From positions 1 to 49,470 of the forward strand of contig NZ_JACOPH010000016.1 of the NCBI RefSeq assembly GCF_014287635.1: a DNA stretch of 49,470 nt, read 5' to 3'. A program made the translations under genes and the position numbers. Positions 8,564 through 18,355 of this stretch are shown one piece after another; position 1 is the stretch's first letter, and the number at the start of each line of letters is the position of its first letter. The notes under the pieces are model-generated. The model was given only the letters and a program-made list of their open reading frames with translations, did not search any database and had not been told where the DNA came from. Source of the DNA: Roseburia zhanii. GTDB taxonomy: Bacteria > Bacillota > Clostridia > Lachnospirales > Lachnospiraceae.

Positions 8564-9496
8564 TCAATCACTATTAAGTCTCCAAAACCGTTTCATCCAT
8601 TCTTTAAAGGAATAATACTTCCTAGCCTCTACACATTCTTCCGTATCAACATATGGCTGCTGTAAGAAATAACCAATCAACTCTATATCTGTTTCATCGT
8701 GACAAACCAATATATTATTGCCATTGTAGAAAGCCAAATTTTTAACTTCTGAATTAAATGTTATTAGTTTTTTTTGAAAATATAATGCCTCTAAAACTCG
8801 CAATGTCAATCCATGTTGTCCTTTTAATGGGACATCTAAAATAGCTTTAGAATGAATGACATTTTTAATATTATCTTCATATGAAATTGGTTTGCGATAA
8901 AATCTTTCCCCAGTACTAACTTTAGAACTGGCATCTGCAACCACATGAAAATTAGCCATCAAGTTTATACTTTTGCAATATTGTTCGATTTTCTTTATGA
9001 GTTCTGCTCTGTTTTTATCACTCCCAACAAAATACAAATCCCATTTTATTAGATTGTCATAGTCAGCTTCTTTTGCCATGTAGTACTGTGTATTAAAATG
9101 CATATTATATTGCTTACAGTCATCAGCATCAAAACTCCACTGCTCACAGTGCATTGCCAACTCAGCTTGCGGATTTATTTCATTCTCATATATTTTATTC
9201 CAATGCCACATAATCACGCGGCATCCTTCTTTTTTGTGTTTTAAAATATACTCAAAAACCCAACTGCGGCCTTTTAAACCTTCGCATATTATCAAATCAT
9301 AATCCAAAATATTTTTTGCCCAATCTCCTAAAAAGTATACTAAAAAAGGTAATCTCAGCTTTACATTTATTCTAGCCAAGATCTTACAAACAGCGTTATC
9401 AAATCTATAGACTGGTGATGCAAATATATACTCGTCGTATTGTCCACTAGCAATCATATCCTTTTTTCCTTTTGTTAAAAAAACGCTCTTTTTCAT
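8564..9496 (-). CDS. putative GT-B type glycosyltransferase
   Basis: A 310-residue soluble protein. The C-terminal half carries a pattern like the donor-binding lobe of GT-B enzymes (ILDVPLKGQHGLTLRVLEAL, with the E of the LEAL segment, then KKLITFN and NILVCHD). The N-terminal half has short alternating strands and a DLIICEGLKG segment. It resembles poorly characterised lipopolysaccharide/capsule glycosyltransferases but donor and acceptor cannot be told. GAGGTGG lies about 8 bases before the ATG. It sits between a family 2 glycosyltransferase and the acyltransferase in the capsule operon. Confidence is fair for a glycosyltransferase, low for any detail. Confidence 0.6.
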   Translation of the reverse strand: MKKSVFLTKGKKDMIASGQYDEYIFASPVYRFDNAVCKILARINVKLRLPFLVYFLGDWAKNILDYDLIICEGLKGRSWVFEYILKHKKEGCRVIMWHWNKIYENEINPQAELAMHCEQWSFDADDCKQYNMHFNTQYYMAKEADYDNLIKWDLYFVGSDKNRAELIKKIEQYCKSINLMANFHVVADASSKVSTGERFYRKPISYEDNIKNVIHSKAILDVPLKGQHGLTLRVLEALYFQKKLITFNSEVKNLAFYNGNNILVCHDETDIELIGYFLQQPYVDTEECVEARKYYSFKEWMKRFWRLNSD

Positions 9497-9545
9497 TCAA
9501 ACACCACCTCGTACATATTTGCTTTTTTTATTCTGAAATCACTCT

Positions 9546-10436
9546 TCATTTAAAATATTTGTTTTCAAAATAATGTTGGAACGGCACAGACAAAATATTC
9601 AACAATACATTTTCTTTATGTTTTGTCTGTTGCCCATGTCTCTGAAAAGCTTTATATTTCCCATAATATCCTATGCGCTTAATTAATCCATGCATCGTTT
9701 CATAATATAAATAGGCATAATCTGCATTGGCGTTTGGATTTTTATTTGGAGCTGCCACATGGCTTGCACTTCCAATCGAATATCCATCCATTTGATATTT
9801 CCCAGTTTCTAAGACCACAGGTATCACTCTCACCCAATATTGCTTATCTATGCTTCTCCAACACCAGTTCTCCGGAAAAAACCTCTCTTCTTTATATTCC
9901 GGAAATTTAAATTTTTTCAGTACATTTGTCCGATAAATCTGCGTTGTATCAAAAACACCTGTTACATCAAACATATCATTTAATTTCACATTAGCTGCAT
10001 TTTCAGGGAACTTAATTTGCATATTGTCAAAACTACCGTCTTCGGCTTGCAAATGTCTGTAACCTACCATTCCGGCAACTTTTTCATCTGCTTGTATATC
10101 TGAAATTGTATCAAAAACAGTCTGAATAGCATCTTGTGTCAGTACATCATCAGAATCACAGATCAAGAAAAAATCTCCTGTTGCCAAATCCACAGCATAG
10201 TTATGTGCAGTATGCTTGCCACCATTTGATTTGTATTGATAGTTTATATTGATTTCATGCTGTTTTATTAACTTTTCAACAATCTCACCGGTGTTATCTG
10301 TAGAACCATCATCTATAATAAGCCATTCAAACTCGTGTTTATAGTTGTCATCAAGATTCTGATTTATCAAGCTATTATATAGGTTTTTCAGCTCCCTCCC
10401 CCGATTATAGGATGGCGTAAAAACTGTTAATTTCAT
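9546..10436 (-). CDS. family 2 glycosyltransferase
   Basis: The protein opens with KLTVFTPSYNRGRELKNLY, the GT-A/GT2 signature, followed by WLIIDDGSTDNT and the metal-binding DSDD near residue 95 (FFLICDSDD). A C-terminal ENWCWRSIDKQYW segment carries acceptor-side aromatic residues. It would add one sugar to the lipid-linked repeat unit on the cytosolic face. The ATG at 10436 was chosen because it overlaps the upstream TGA as ATGA and has GGAAGGTGG 8 bases before it; a GTG four codons upstream is a poor alternative. Translational coupling with the polymerase-like gene is likely. Confidence 0.92.
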   Translation of the reverse strand: MKLTVFTPSYNRGRELKNLYNSLINQNLDDNYKHEFEWLIIDDGSTDNTGEIVEKLIKQHEININYQYKSNGGKHTAHNYAVDLATGDFFLICDSDDVLTQDAIQTVFDTISDIQADEKVAGMVGYRHLQAEDGSFDNMQIKFPENAANVKLNDMFDVTGVFDTTQIYRTNVLKKFKFPEYKEERFFPENWCWRSIDKQYWVRVIPVVLETGKYQMDGYSIGSASHVAAPNKNPNANADYAYLYYETMHGLIKRIGYYGKYKAFQRHGQQTKHKENVLLNILSVPFQHYFENKYFK

Positions 10437-11623
10437 TCCCAAAACCACCTTCCATTAACTACGTAGTACGTTAGAATTTCTGTCGAGTATCCACCATAGA
10501 TATTCATATCAAAGTACAACCACAATAGGGTCAACATCAATGTTGAAAGAAAAATGTATCTCCTTTTATTTCTATCCGGGGTATATTCATACATCATCGC
10601 CATATATATAAAGTTTACAATTGTCATGTACTTTAGGAATCTGGACTGGTGTAGAGTGAGAATAGCAAGAGGAATATATACTGAGCAAAGTAATAATATT
10701 AGCTGCATTCGCTCCAGCCATTTATTAATCGTTACGGATTTCTCTGTGTTTATCAGAAGTCCATCAATAATTCGGATGGATTTAGACGAGATACTAATAT
10801 CACCCTTTACCCATCTTCCTACATACCACGCATTTATGACTGTAGCCCCCCAAATCAGCAGTACTGACAACCATGCGTATCGACCTAATGCAACTGCATA
10901 GTGGATGTATTTCTCACTTCCAATCAAGTTCCCAATAAATGTTGCCATTATGGAAACTAACTCATTATCCCTTATTGATGCAATCAATCCTAACACTCCA
11001 AATATAAGAGCAGCGGTCAACAATTTTCTGTATTTTTTTAAGTTTTCCCATTTCCATGTCACAACTATTAATGGCAAATACAGATATATCATCGAGTGGA
11101 ACTGAGCTCCTAAGATTGTAAATAAAACAAACCTCCAGCCTCCATGCTTAGTCTCCGGTTTTATAAGTCCATCTATTCCCAACAATAAAACCGAAAATCC
11201 AATCGAATTACGAAGTATAAGTGCCTGATTAAATATCAAATGCAACATGAAGAATAAAAATACAAACCCCACTCCTCTTTGTGTAAACTTTCCTACAGCA
11301 ATCAAAATAAGTATGAGCGAAATCAAAAGCAAAACAGACTTAGCTTCCATATAAGACATTCCTAATAATTTGCATATGTACATGCTATTATAGTAAGCCC
11401 AATCATTTGCTAATTTGATTGGATAAAACTCTACCAATGAGTTGAAATTTACCTCATAATTATTGAGATCGTTCCACATTATATGCGACGGCACGCACGA
11501 TGACAATACCATAAATGCACATACCAACGTAATGATTTGCAATGCTTTTTTCTGTTTTGTAAAAAGACTAAGAAAAGCTACAGCCATTCCAGTCAGATAA
11601 AATAGCCAAAAATTATATTCCAT
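10433..11623 (-). CDS. EpsG-family polysaccharide polymerase-like membrane protein
   Basis: A 396-residue protein with roughly ten membrane helices. It has the EpsG/Wzy style: an early WNDLNNYEVNF-like external loop, RNSIGFSVLLLGI and a final Trp/Tyr-rich segment. EpsG-type proteins join repeat units on the outer face in Wzx/Wzy-dependent polysaccharide synthesis. This is the only polymerase candidate in the operon and is next to the flippase, which supports the role. The sequence itself gives family and topology, not linkage specificity. AAGAGA precedes the start. Confidence 0.8.
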   Translation of the reverse strand: MEYNFWLFYLTGMAVAFLSLFTKQKKALQIITLVCAFMVLSSCVPSHIMWNDLNNYEVNFNSLVEFYPIKLANDWAYYNSMYICKLLGMSYMEAKSVLLLISLILILIAVGKFTQRGVGFVFLFFMLHLIFNQALILRNSIGFSVLLLGIDGLIKPETKHGGWRFVLFTILGAQFHSMIYLYLPLIVVTWKWENLKKYRKLLTAALIFGVLGLIASIRDNELVSIMATFIGNLIGSEKYIHYAVALGRYAWLSVLLIWGATVINAWYVGRWVKGDISISSKSIRIIDGLLINTEKSVTINKWLERMQLILLLCSVYIPLAILTLHQSRFLKYMTIVNFIYMAMMYEYTPDRNKRRYIFLSTLMLTLLWLYFDMNIYGGYSTEILTYYVVNGRWFWE

Positions 11624-11679
11624 ATTTCTCTTGTATGCTCATCCTCTATGAGTACGCTCATACTCCTCCGTCTTCAATA

Positions 11680-13191
11680 TTATCCCTTCCACACAGTCTT
11701 TATGCGTCCTTTCAGCCACTCCCGATTATTATAATCCGTATTGATCACGATAAACACGAGAGCTGTCACGCCGCAAGCAACTATATCTATGATAAATCCT
11801 ATAATTCCTTCGAATGTAACTAAACTCATGAATTTACCGGTAATCAAGGTTACAACAATAGCAAGCATCAGTGACTTAAAATACCGTTTGAAGTAGTCTC
11901 TTAATCCATTTGAAAAAGAGTATTTGTAAAGCACATATGGATCAAACCACAGCGTCGTCAGTACATGTGAAAATGTCGTGCCCAAGAAGACTCCGACCAT
12001 TCCCCATAGCTTTGCACCCACAATAGACACAACGAAATTGATAATTACCTCTACCGCAGGCTTGAATCGGAAGTGCTTAAAGACTCCATCTGCATTAATA
12101 TAAGCCTCAACCGGCTGATGTATACCTGATAAGTAACAGTTGAATACAACTACAAAGACAATTTTCTCTGATAACAGATAGTCTGTACCAAGCCACAACT
12201 TAATAAACGGATTGAACAATCCAAAAAGGAATATCATAATAGTTCCAAATAAACAAGAGTACAGATATTGCAGTCTGGCAAACACTTCTCGTTTCTTTTC
12301 TTTTCCTTCAGATACACATAAGTTCCCTATGCTTGCTGCCATCGACGACTCAATTAAAAATGCAGTTGTCAGAATAATCTGCGTAATCATACTATAGTTA
12401 GAATAGATTCCAACTAATACCGTACTGATCATAGCCGAAATCAAGAGATTATCTGTTGCATTAATTAGGGTCTGACTAATGCGAATATTCATCATGCTGA
12501 ATGCATTAGAAAAAATCTTTCGTTTGCTTGCACCATCCAGCTTTTCAACCTTATTCTTGACAAAGGGAAATAACTGTTTTGCTTTACAGTCTAACAGATA
12601 TCCGCCATATATCGTCACAAAAATCTGCACAAGCATATAGATGACATAGCTCTTGGTGACAATCAACACAATTATCTCTAGAATCGTTTTAAGCACTGAC
12701 ATCAGCAGCGTGTTTCTTGAATTAATACGGTTCAGCTGATATGCATTAAGCAAAGATCTGCTATGGGCAAAGAAGTATGTGGCTACAGAGTCTCCCAAAT
12801 GAAGTACATACAGAAATTGTATATTCCCTACATTTGGTACATCTGTAATCAGATATCCCAGAAATGGCATTAACAAGCTTCCAAGCACCGCTATAAATAT
12901 GCCAATACCCGCATACACATCTCTATAAAATTGATAGAGCTGTGTTACTCTTGTCTCATTGTTCTCCGATATAGGCCTATACATATCATAGACTATGACA
13001 GTTCCAAGACCCAACTCGGCCAACGACAACACTGTCAATATATTGTTGAAGACACCGCCGACTCCAAGGTACTCTTTTCCAAGTGTGTAAATAAAAATAG
13101 TACGAACAACAAACTTGATTACTATATTCACTATCTGTACAACCACGGCCGCTATAATATTTCGTTTTGTATGCTCTGTTCTGCTTATCAT
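11680..13191 (-). CDS. polysaccharide flippase (Wzx/MATE-like)
   Basis: About 503 residues with twelve to fourteen predicted membrane helices and the N-terminal Wzx pattern (NIVIKFVVRTIFIYTLGKEYLGVGGVF), with SLAELGLG in the second helix. Wzx proteins flip undecaprenyl-linked repeat units across the membrane. The ATG at 13191 overlaps the stop of the upstream glycosyltransferase as ATGA; a GTG at 13203 with AGGA upstream is also possible and would add four residues. It sits between a GT4 gene and the EpsG-like polymerase, as expected of a Wzx/Wzy locus. Confidence 0.92.
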   Translation of the reverse strand: MISRTEHTKRNIIAAVVVQIVNIVIKFVVRTIFIYTLGKEYLGVGGVFNNILTVLSLAELGLGTVIVYDMYRPISENNETRVTQLYQFYRDVYAGIGIFIAVLGSLLMPFLGYLITDVPNVGNIQFLYVLHLGDSVATYFFAHSRSLLNAYQLNRINSRNTLLMSVLKTILEIIVLIVTKSYVIYMLVQIFVTIYGGYLLDCKAKQLFPFVKNKVEKLDGASKRKIFSNAFSMMNIRISQTLINATDNLLISAMISTVLVGIYSNYSMITQIILTTAFLIESSMAASIGNLCVSEGKEKKREVFARLQYLYSCLFGTIMIFLFGLFNPFIKLWLGTDYLLSEKIVFVVVFNCYLSGIHQPVEAYINADGVFKHFRFKPAVEVIINFVVSIVGAKLWGMVGVFLGTTFSHVLTTLWFDPYVLYKYSFSNGLRDYFKRYFKSLMLAIVVTLITGKFMSLVTFEGIIGFIIDIVACGVTALVFIVINTDYNNREWLKGRIKTVWKG

Positions 13192-14375
13192 CTGGCTGCA
13201 CACACCCGTCCTATAAGATTCTCTAATTGTTTAATCTTGTCCTCTATATACATATTCTCACGTACATAAGTACCTGCTATCTTACCCATGTCTTCTACAA
13301 ACTGAGGATGATTGATAAAATACCTCATCCAATAGGCTACATCTTCACCTTCATTGACAATGACTCCACCGGGAAGCTTAGCGACTACCCCTACGTTGGT
13401 AGAAATAAAAGGCTTATTACAAGCCATTGCTTCTATCAATGTAATTGGTAAATACTCATTATTGCTTGTCATCAGACAAGCGTAACACTCTCTGATGAGC
13501 GATACTGTCTTATTTCTTGGCAATTCTGTAATAAATTTCACTTTCTTTTCAGTGCTGTATTCCATGTCCAACTGATTCTTTCGCTCAATGAGTCCTTGCA
13601 AATATTCATTGTCCTTCGATCCGACAAATACAAGCTCGGTATCCTTTTCGTTTAACTGGTAGAAGTTCTCTAATGCAAGCATCTGATCCTTTCTTGCACA
13701 GAAATTTGCTACATAAAGGAAAAATCTGTCTCCGATTCCCAAGTCTTTTACAACTGTCTTGTCTGTGTCTGTTGCAGGCTCAAACGGCTCATGATCACAG
13801 CTATTTAGTATCACTTCATTATTTTTAAAGCCATGCTCCTTGAAATATTTGTGGCTACTGTCATTTTCAAACAGATGAACACATGCATCATACTTCATAA
13901 TCTGCTTCCAGTGAAGGCGATGATATACCTCCCAATATGGAGTAAGAACTAACTGCTTTGCCACGCGTATAAAAGAATGAGCCTGTTTCAAATGCAGATG
14001 GCCATCATACATACCATGTTGATACATTATTTTTTTACAATTCAATTTATCTACCAATGGATATGTCCATTCTGCAAATGCCGTATTTGCACATACAGTT
14101 ATTAAAACATCAATTTGGTCTGAGTTAGAGAGCAAAAACTCTTGGAAATTCCTTTTCTCCCCATAATAAGTTTTAATTATTGACTTTACAATAAATCTAA
14201 CGATCTTAACTCCTTTATATTCTTCTTCTCTGACGAGATTTTCCCTCATATGAGTAACAACAGTAACTTCATGTCCTAGCTTGACCAATCCCTCAGCCAT
14301 ATACTGTGTTACCATTTGAACTCCATCTTTATTAGGATAATATGTAAATGTAGTAAAAACTATTTTCATAATCAT
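13188..14375 (-). CDS. family 4 glycosyltransferase (GT-B)
   Basis: A 395-residue GT-B enzyme. The N-terminal lobe starts MKIVFTTFTYYPNKDGVQM with GHEVTVVTH; the C-terminal lobe has the donor-site E-x7-E (EYLPITLIE) followed by MACNKPFISTNVGV. These retaining enzymes use UDP- or GDP-sugars; donor is not predictable. The start at 14375 directly follows the previous gene's TAA and has GGAG just upstream; an in-frame ATG two codons later is equally possible. The stop overlaps the flippase start. Confidence 0.92.
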   Translation of the reverse strand: MIMKIVFTTFTYYPNKDGVQMVTQYMAEGLVKLGHEVTVVTHMRENLVREEEYKGVKIVRFIVKSIIKTYYGEKRNFQEFLLSNSDQIDVLITVCANTAFAEWTYPLVDKLNCKKIMYQHGMYDGHLHLKQAHSFIRVAKQLVLTPYWEVYHRLHWKQIMKYDACVHLFENDSSHKYFKEHGFKNNEVILNSCDHEPFEPATDTDKTVVKDLGIGDRFFLYVANFCARKDQMLALENFYQLNEKDTELVFVGSKDNEYLQGLIERKNQLDMEYSTEKKVKFITELPRNKTVSLIRECYACLMTSNNEYLPITLIEAMACNKPFISTNVGVVAKLPGGVIVNEGEDVAYWMRYFINHPQFVEDMGKIAGTYVRENMYIEDKIKQLENLIGRVCAAR

Positions 14376-15326
14376 TTATCTCCACAAAACATAATAATAT
14401 ATTTTTTGTTTAATAAAAATATATTTCTGATAAAGGCTCCTTCTCCAAAAAGCATTGATTCGTACCAACAGAGACAATCCCCTATCGCATTTTACTGACC
14501 TTTTAGACAAATATAATCTTATATCATCATTTAAATTTCTACACTCATTATATTCAAAAACTATTTCATCGGACAACTTCTTCAAATTATATTTGGTTCC
14601 CGTAAAATGATAATATATTTTTTCCTTGTAGATAACATCTCTTCCATCATCATATACATGATATATTTTACCATTTTTAAACACCACCGCCTGATGTTCA
14701 TAATTGTCTGTTTCAGCAAAAGAATATGGTAGGGTTCTCTTTTTATCTAAGCAATATTTATGTCCACAATCATACCATTTTATTTCATATTTCCTACATA
14801 ATATATTATATCCATATTGTTCATCAAAACCATAGTTATACTTTGATGTAAAGACCTTTTTATATGAAAATGGAGTTCCTTTCTTTTTATAAAGATTATT
14901 AATTTCATAATTATTTCTATATAAAATTAAATGTCCATAAGTACCTATCCTATCATATTTGTCAAATATTTCATTTGTATAAAAACTGCTAATATTTCCA
15001 AATACCATATCTACATCACAATGTCCCCAAAACTCATATTCTCTTACATATTCTTCAAAAGCAATTCCATATAATGGTTTAAAATCACATAATTTATATG
15101 GTTTTTCTAATGAAATATTGAAATCGAAACACTTTTGGAATCTTTTTTTTAAATCATCTAGAGATTGACTTAATACAGTAATATTTTCAGGGATATCGTC
15201 ATATAATTTATCATCCGTAACTAACATAAAGTCATAATCTTTATTGTACGCACATGACTTTATCCACATATTTATAGATTCTGGTAATTTGCCTATGTAA
15301 CATGCAATAATTAATGCTCTTTTCAT
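14376..15326 (-). CDS. putative capsule glycosyltransferase (DUF6625-like)
   Basis: A 316-residue soluble protein beginning MKRALIIACYIGKLPESINM, with LVTDD and, around residue 100, FWGHCDVDMVFGNI. The DVD is the kind of metal/nucleotide-sugar site seen in GT-A enzymes, and the overall pattern matches the DUF6625 group found in capsule clusters. It probably acts as a glycosyltransferase; the family call rests on recall of this motif. Very AT-rich, like the two ATP-grasp neighbours, suggesting horizontal exchange of this block. Confidence 0.65.
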   Translation of the reverse strand: MKRALIIACYIGKLPESINMWIKSCAYNKDYDFMLVTDDKLYDDIPENITVLSQSLDDLKKRFQKCFDFNISLEKPYKLCDFKPLYGIAFEEYVREYEFWGHCDVDMVFGNISSFYTNEIFDKYDRIGTYGHLILYRNNYEINNLYKKKGTPFSYKKVFTSKYNYGFDEQYGYNILCRKYEIKWYDCGHKYCLDKKRTLPYSFAETDNYEHQAVVFKNGKIYHVYDDGRDVIYKEKIYYHFTGTKYNLKKLSDEIVFEYNECRNLNDDIRLYLSKRSVKCDRGLSLLVRINAFWRRSLYQKYIFIKQKIYYYVLWR

Positions 15327-15335
15327 TCCTCAACC

Positions 15336-15656
15336 TCATTTACTTTTTTCTGATTTTTTGAAGAATATACTCTGTGTTTTCCTCAAAAACAGACTTTCCC
15401 AAGCATTTTGAATCAGCCAAATACTTCCACATATTAAATTACTTTCAATCAATACCACTTGATTTTTGTCATTCATAGCAAAGTCCCAATTTACGATACC
15501 TATAGATGGTAGACACTTATGCAACTCTCTCGCAGCTTCAAAAAATCGTTCAAAATATGGCAATTGATAATCTTTAAATATAATTCTTGAATCAGGATGT
15601 ATAAAAACCGGTTCACAATACTGCTTAATTCCCCTCTCTAACAATCCTCCTAACAT
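15336..15656 (-). pseudogene. C-terminal fragment of sugar-transfer-associated ATP-grasp protein
   Basis: These 106 codons match only the end of the sugar-transfer-associated ATP-grasp family: IHPDSRIIFKDYQLP, then GIVNWDFAMNDKNQVVLIESN, which carries the final metal-binding E and N. Complete members are near 300 residues or more, so the nucleotide-binding N-terminal two thirds are missing. The upstream frame is closed by a TGA two codons before the first ATG, and the intact TupA-like gene ends 13 bases upstream. It may be translated but should be inactive as an ATP-grasp enzyme. It looks like a recombination scar. Confidence 0.75.
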
Positions 15657-15669
15657 ATATACTCACATA

Positions 15670-16569
15670 TTACTGCATTTTTTGAGGTAAAACAAACTTT
15701 TCTCCTAATATAAAATCAAATTCGTCTGGTTCAAAATCATAATATCCACTTTCCGGGAAAAACGTTAACTCACCAAAATATATTTTACCATCATGGTTAT
15801 ATAAATCCACTCGGACATATGGGAAATCTTTTGATAAATCTGTTGCGATTTTTATCATTTCTTCAAAGTTATTAGGTTTCTTTAATTTTGTACGAATAGG
15901 TTCAATTTTTTCTCTCATATAAGGCATTATATTAAAATCAAGATCCATAATATTTTGTCTAACACCTGTATTAGTAAATCTTTCATTCATTACATACAGA
16001 CAATATGGTTCGCCATTGAAGCAGAAAAATTTGTAATCAACCAATGTTTCTTCTCCTCTGCCTGGTAAAATTATATCTTCTATTATAATCCTTGGTGGAT
16101 ATTTAGAATAAACCCATTCCCTTCCACCTTTCGATGATTTCTTTTTTAGCCATTGTTTTAGTTTATTTCTCAATTCTTCTAAATCAATTTTATTTTTGTC
16201 ATGGCATATTTCTATTCCGATTCCACTTGCACCATTTGTTATTTTTACAACAAAGCTATCTGGTAATTTATCAAAATCTATGTCATCTGGATTATCATAA
16301 ACACCATAACATTTATTTAAGATATGCTCATACCCTTTATTTTTGATATATTCTCGCACTTCCCATTTATCAGCACACTTTGCCATTAATGGATTTTTAT
16401 AATATAATTTATACCACTGCAATTTTTCTGTATATCTTATAGGATTTTTTAGGTTTAATTTACGACCTGTTTTCAGCCTATACTGGATTTTTATCATTTT
16501 CTCATCAGACATCCAGTCAAACATCCGTAATATGTTCAATTTAATCCTTGTCTTTATACTATCTGCCAT
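15670..16569 (-). CDS. TupA-like ATP-grasp protein
   Basis: About 299 residues. The pattern NPIRYTEKLQWYKLYYKNPL (near 42-61), CADKWEVREYIKNKG, LPDSFVVKITNGASG (ATP-grasp Lys and Gly-rich loop), and the metal-site end YVRVDLYNHDGKIYFGELTF are typical of the TupA-like ATP-grasp family. TupA proteins ligate amino-acid-like groups in teichuronopeptide-type polymers; relatives are common in capsule loci and probably attach amino acids or similar groups to sugars. The ATG at 16569 was chosen for GGAG six bases upstream; upstream ATGs at 16581 and 16572 fit less well. Confidence 0.85.
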   Translation of the reverse strand: MADSIKTRIKLNILRMFDWMSDEKMIKIQYRLKTGRKLNLKNPIRYTEKLQWYKLYYKNPLMAKCADKWEVREYIKNKGYEHILNKCYGVYDNPDDIDFDKLPDSFVVKITNGASGIGIEICHDKNKIDLEELRNKLKQWLKKKSSKGGREWVYSKYPPRIIIEDIILPGRGEETLVDYKFFCFNGEPYCLYVMNERFTNTGVRQNIMDLDFNIMPYMREKIEPIRTKLKKPNNFEEMIKIATDLSKDFPYVRVDLYNHDGKIYFGELTFFPESGYYDFEPDEFDFILGEKFVLPQKMQ

Positions 16570-16614
16570 CATTTTCTCCATATTGTTTTTGAAAATTTAT
16601 ATATTAAAAATATT

Positions 16615-17709
16615 CTATTTACAGCCTAAGTTTTTTACTTCATTCAAATATTTTTCAATAACTATTTTACGATCAAAAGTCTTCTCGACTTTTCTTCTTC
16701 CTGCCAACCCCATCTGTTTTCGCTCTTCTGGCTTCTTTTTTAGGAAAAGTTCAATCTTATCAATTAAATCCTGACTATCTTTCTCCTTAATTACATATCC
16801 ATTTATACCGTCATCAACAACTTCTCTGCATCCCGAACGATCAGTTGTAATAATAGGTCTTCCACATGCTGCGGACTCAAGCAACACATTACTTAGCCCT
16901 TCTGGATAGTATGTTGGATGAATAGTACAACTCATTTTCGCATAGACAGCAGCCATATCTTTAACTAGCCCATGATAAATAATTATACCCTCATCTGTCA
17001 TTTGCTTAAGTCTGTTTTCATATGCTTGTTCGCAAAATCCGCAAATATGAAATCTCGTTTCCGGATATCTTTCTCTTATTACCTTAGCCGCCTCTAAATA
17101 CTGGTCAATTCCCTTTTCTTTCATAATACGTGAAACAAAAACAAAATCTATCGTTTCTCCTTTTGGATATTCTGACACAGCATAATTTTGAAGATTTACT
17201 CCAGATCCCGGCAGCATATCATATGCTCCATTTACTACGCCTTTACGCAACATAAAATCTCTATTTTCAGTATTTTGAAAAAAAACTTTCTGTGCTTTTC
17301 TAAGTCCCAGTTTATACAAATATACCGTTATCATTTGCATAGCTCCAGCATTTTCCACAGCAGTACCTAGTCCTGTAATATTTACCACGTATGGAATATT
17401 TAGCCTTGAGCATACAATACCTCCATAGATATTCGGCTTTATTGTATATGTAAAAACAATATCCGGCATCGTCTTTCTGATTATTTTCTTATAATAAGAA
17501 ATAAGTTCTAACTCTTTAATTGGATTAGTTCCATGTCGCTCTAGCAAATCACACGATATAAATTTGCATCCCATTGCTTCTAATTCATCAACAAATTCAC
17601 CATATGGAAGGCAGATAATCACTTCATTTTCTTCTAGTAACGCATCTATTAATTCTTTACGGAATTTATACAATCCCACATCATTATTGGCTAATATTAA
17701 AATCTTCAT
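16615..17709 (-). CDS. family 4 glycosyltransferase, early-acting
   Basis: A 364-residue GT-B enzyme: N-terminal KILILANNDVGLYKFRKEL and YTIKPNIYGG, C-terminal E-x7-E (EGLSNVLLE) followed by SAACGRPIITTDRSGCREVV. The N-terminal lobe resembles CapM/PglA-type enzymes that act right after the priming transferase, and it lies directly after the acetyltransferase and priming genes, so addition of the second sugar is a reasonable inference. Its start overlaps the end of the acetyltransferase gene by four bases (ATGA). Confidence 0.92.
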   Translation of the reverse strand: MKILILANNDVGLYKFRKELIDALLEENEVIICLPYGEFVDELEAMGCKFISCDLLERHGTNPIKELELISYYKKIIRKTMPDIVFTYTIKPNIYGGIVCSRLNIPYVVNITGLGTAVENAGAMQMITVYLYKLGLRKAQKVFFQNTENRDFMLRKGVVNGAYDMLPGSGVNLQNYAVSEYPKGETIDFVFVSRIMKEKGIDQYLEAAKVIRERYPETRFHICGFCEQAYENRLKQMTDEGIIIYHGLVKDMAAVYAKMSCTIHPTYYPEGLSNVLLESAACGRPIITTDRSGCREVVDDGINGYVIKEKDSQDLIDKIELFLKKKPEERKQMGLAGRRKVEKTFDRKIVIEKYLNEVKNLGCK

Positions 17710-18338
17710 CTAATTTTTCTCACGGGACTTCCTACATAAGTTCCTTTCTCCTCAATATCTTTCACTACAACAGCTCCAGCTCCAATAATCGTATTTGGCA
17801 CAATCTTTTTGCCTTGAATTATCTGTGCCCCTGTTCCTAATTCAGAACATTCTCCGATTTCTACATTGCCAGACACATTGACACTGGGATACATCGTCAC
17901 AAAATCATTTATTATATCATCATGTCCGAGTGTGCAATCGAGATTTACAATTACATGCTTGCCAATTATTACATCCACAGTAATTATAGTTCCTGCACAA
18001 ATTATACTTCCTTCACCGACACGAATTCTTTTTGACATTATAACCGAAGGGTCTACTAATGTTGCATATCTAACCTGACTATCCGCAAGCTTATTAATAA
18101 TCTTCTTTCTAACCTTTGCTGATCCAACTGCACATACTGCATAGACATCTCCTATTTTTTTCAGATATTCACATCCACCCAAAACCGGATATCCATCTTC
18201 TTTTGAGCCCCAAATCGACTCATCATCATCTATAAATCCCTTCAAATTCCATTCAAAAGATACATCATTTATTCTTTCTACCAGCCAGGCAACCTCACGC
18301 CCAAAGCCACCTGCACCAATAATATACAAATCTTTCAT
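17706..18338 (-). CDS. PglD/NeuD-type sugar N- or O-acetyltransferase
   Basis: A 210-residue left-handed beta-helix acetyltransferase. An N-terminal Rossmann-like part has IIGAGGFGREVA (6-17); from about residue 95 on, hexapeptide turns run to the end, with the catalytic His139 in CTLGHDD and the closing GAGAVVVKDI...VGSP. In the Campylobacter Pgl pathway the homologous PglD acetylates the 4-amino group of the UDP-sugar. Neighbouring PglC-, PglE- and PglF-like genes make that role the best guess; sialic-acid O-acetylation is unlikely since no sialate genes are seen. Confidence 0.88.
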   Translation of the reverse strand: MKDLYIIGAGGFGREVAWLVERINDVSFEWNLKGFIDDDESIWGSKEDGYPVLGGCEYLKKIGDVYAVCAVGSAKVRKKIINKLADSQVRYATLVDPSVIMSKRIRVGEGSIICAGTIITVDVIIGKHVIVNLDCTLGHDDIINDFVTMYPSVNVSGNVEIGECSELGTGAQIIQGKKIVPNTIIGAGAVVVKDIEEKGTYVGSPVRKIR

Positions 18339-18355
18339 ATTTTCTCACCAATAAA

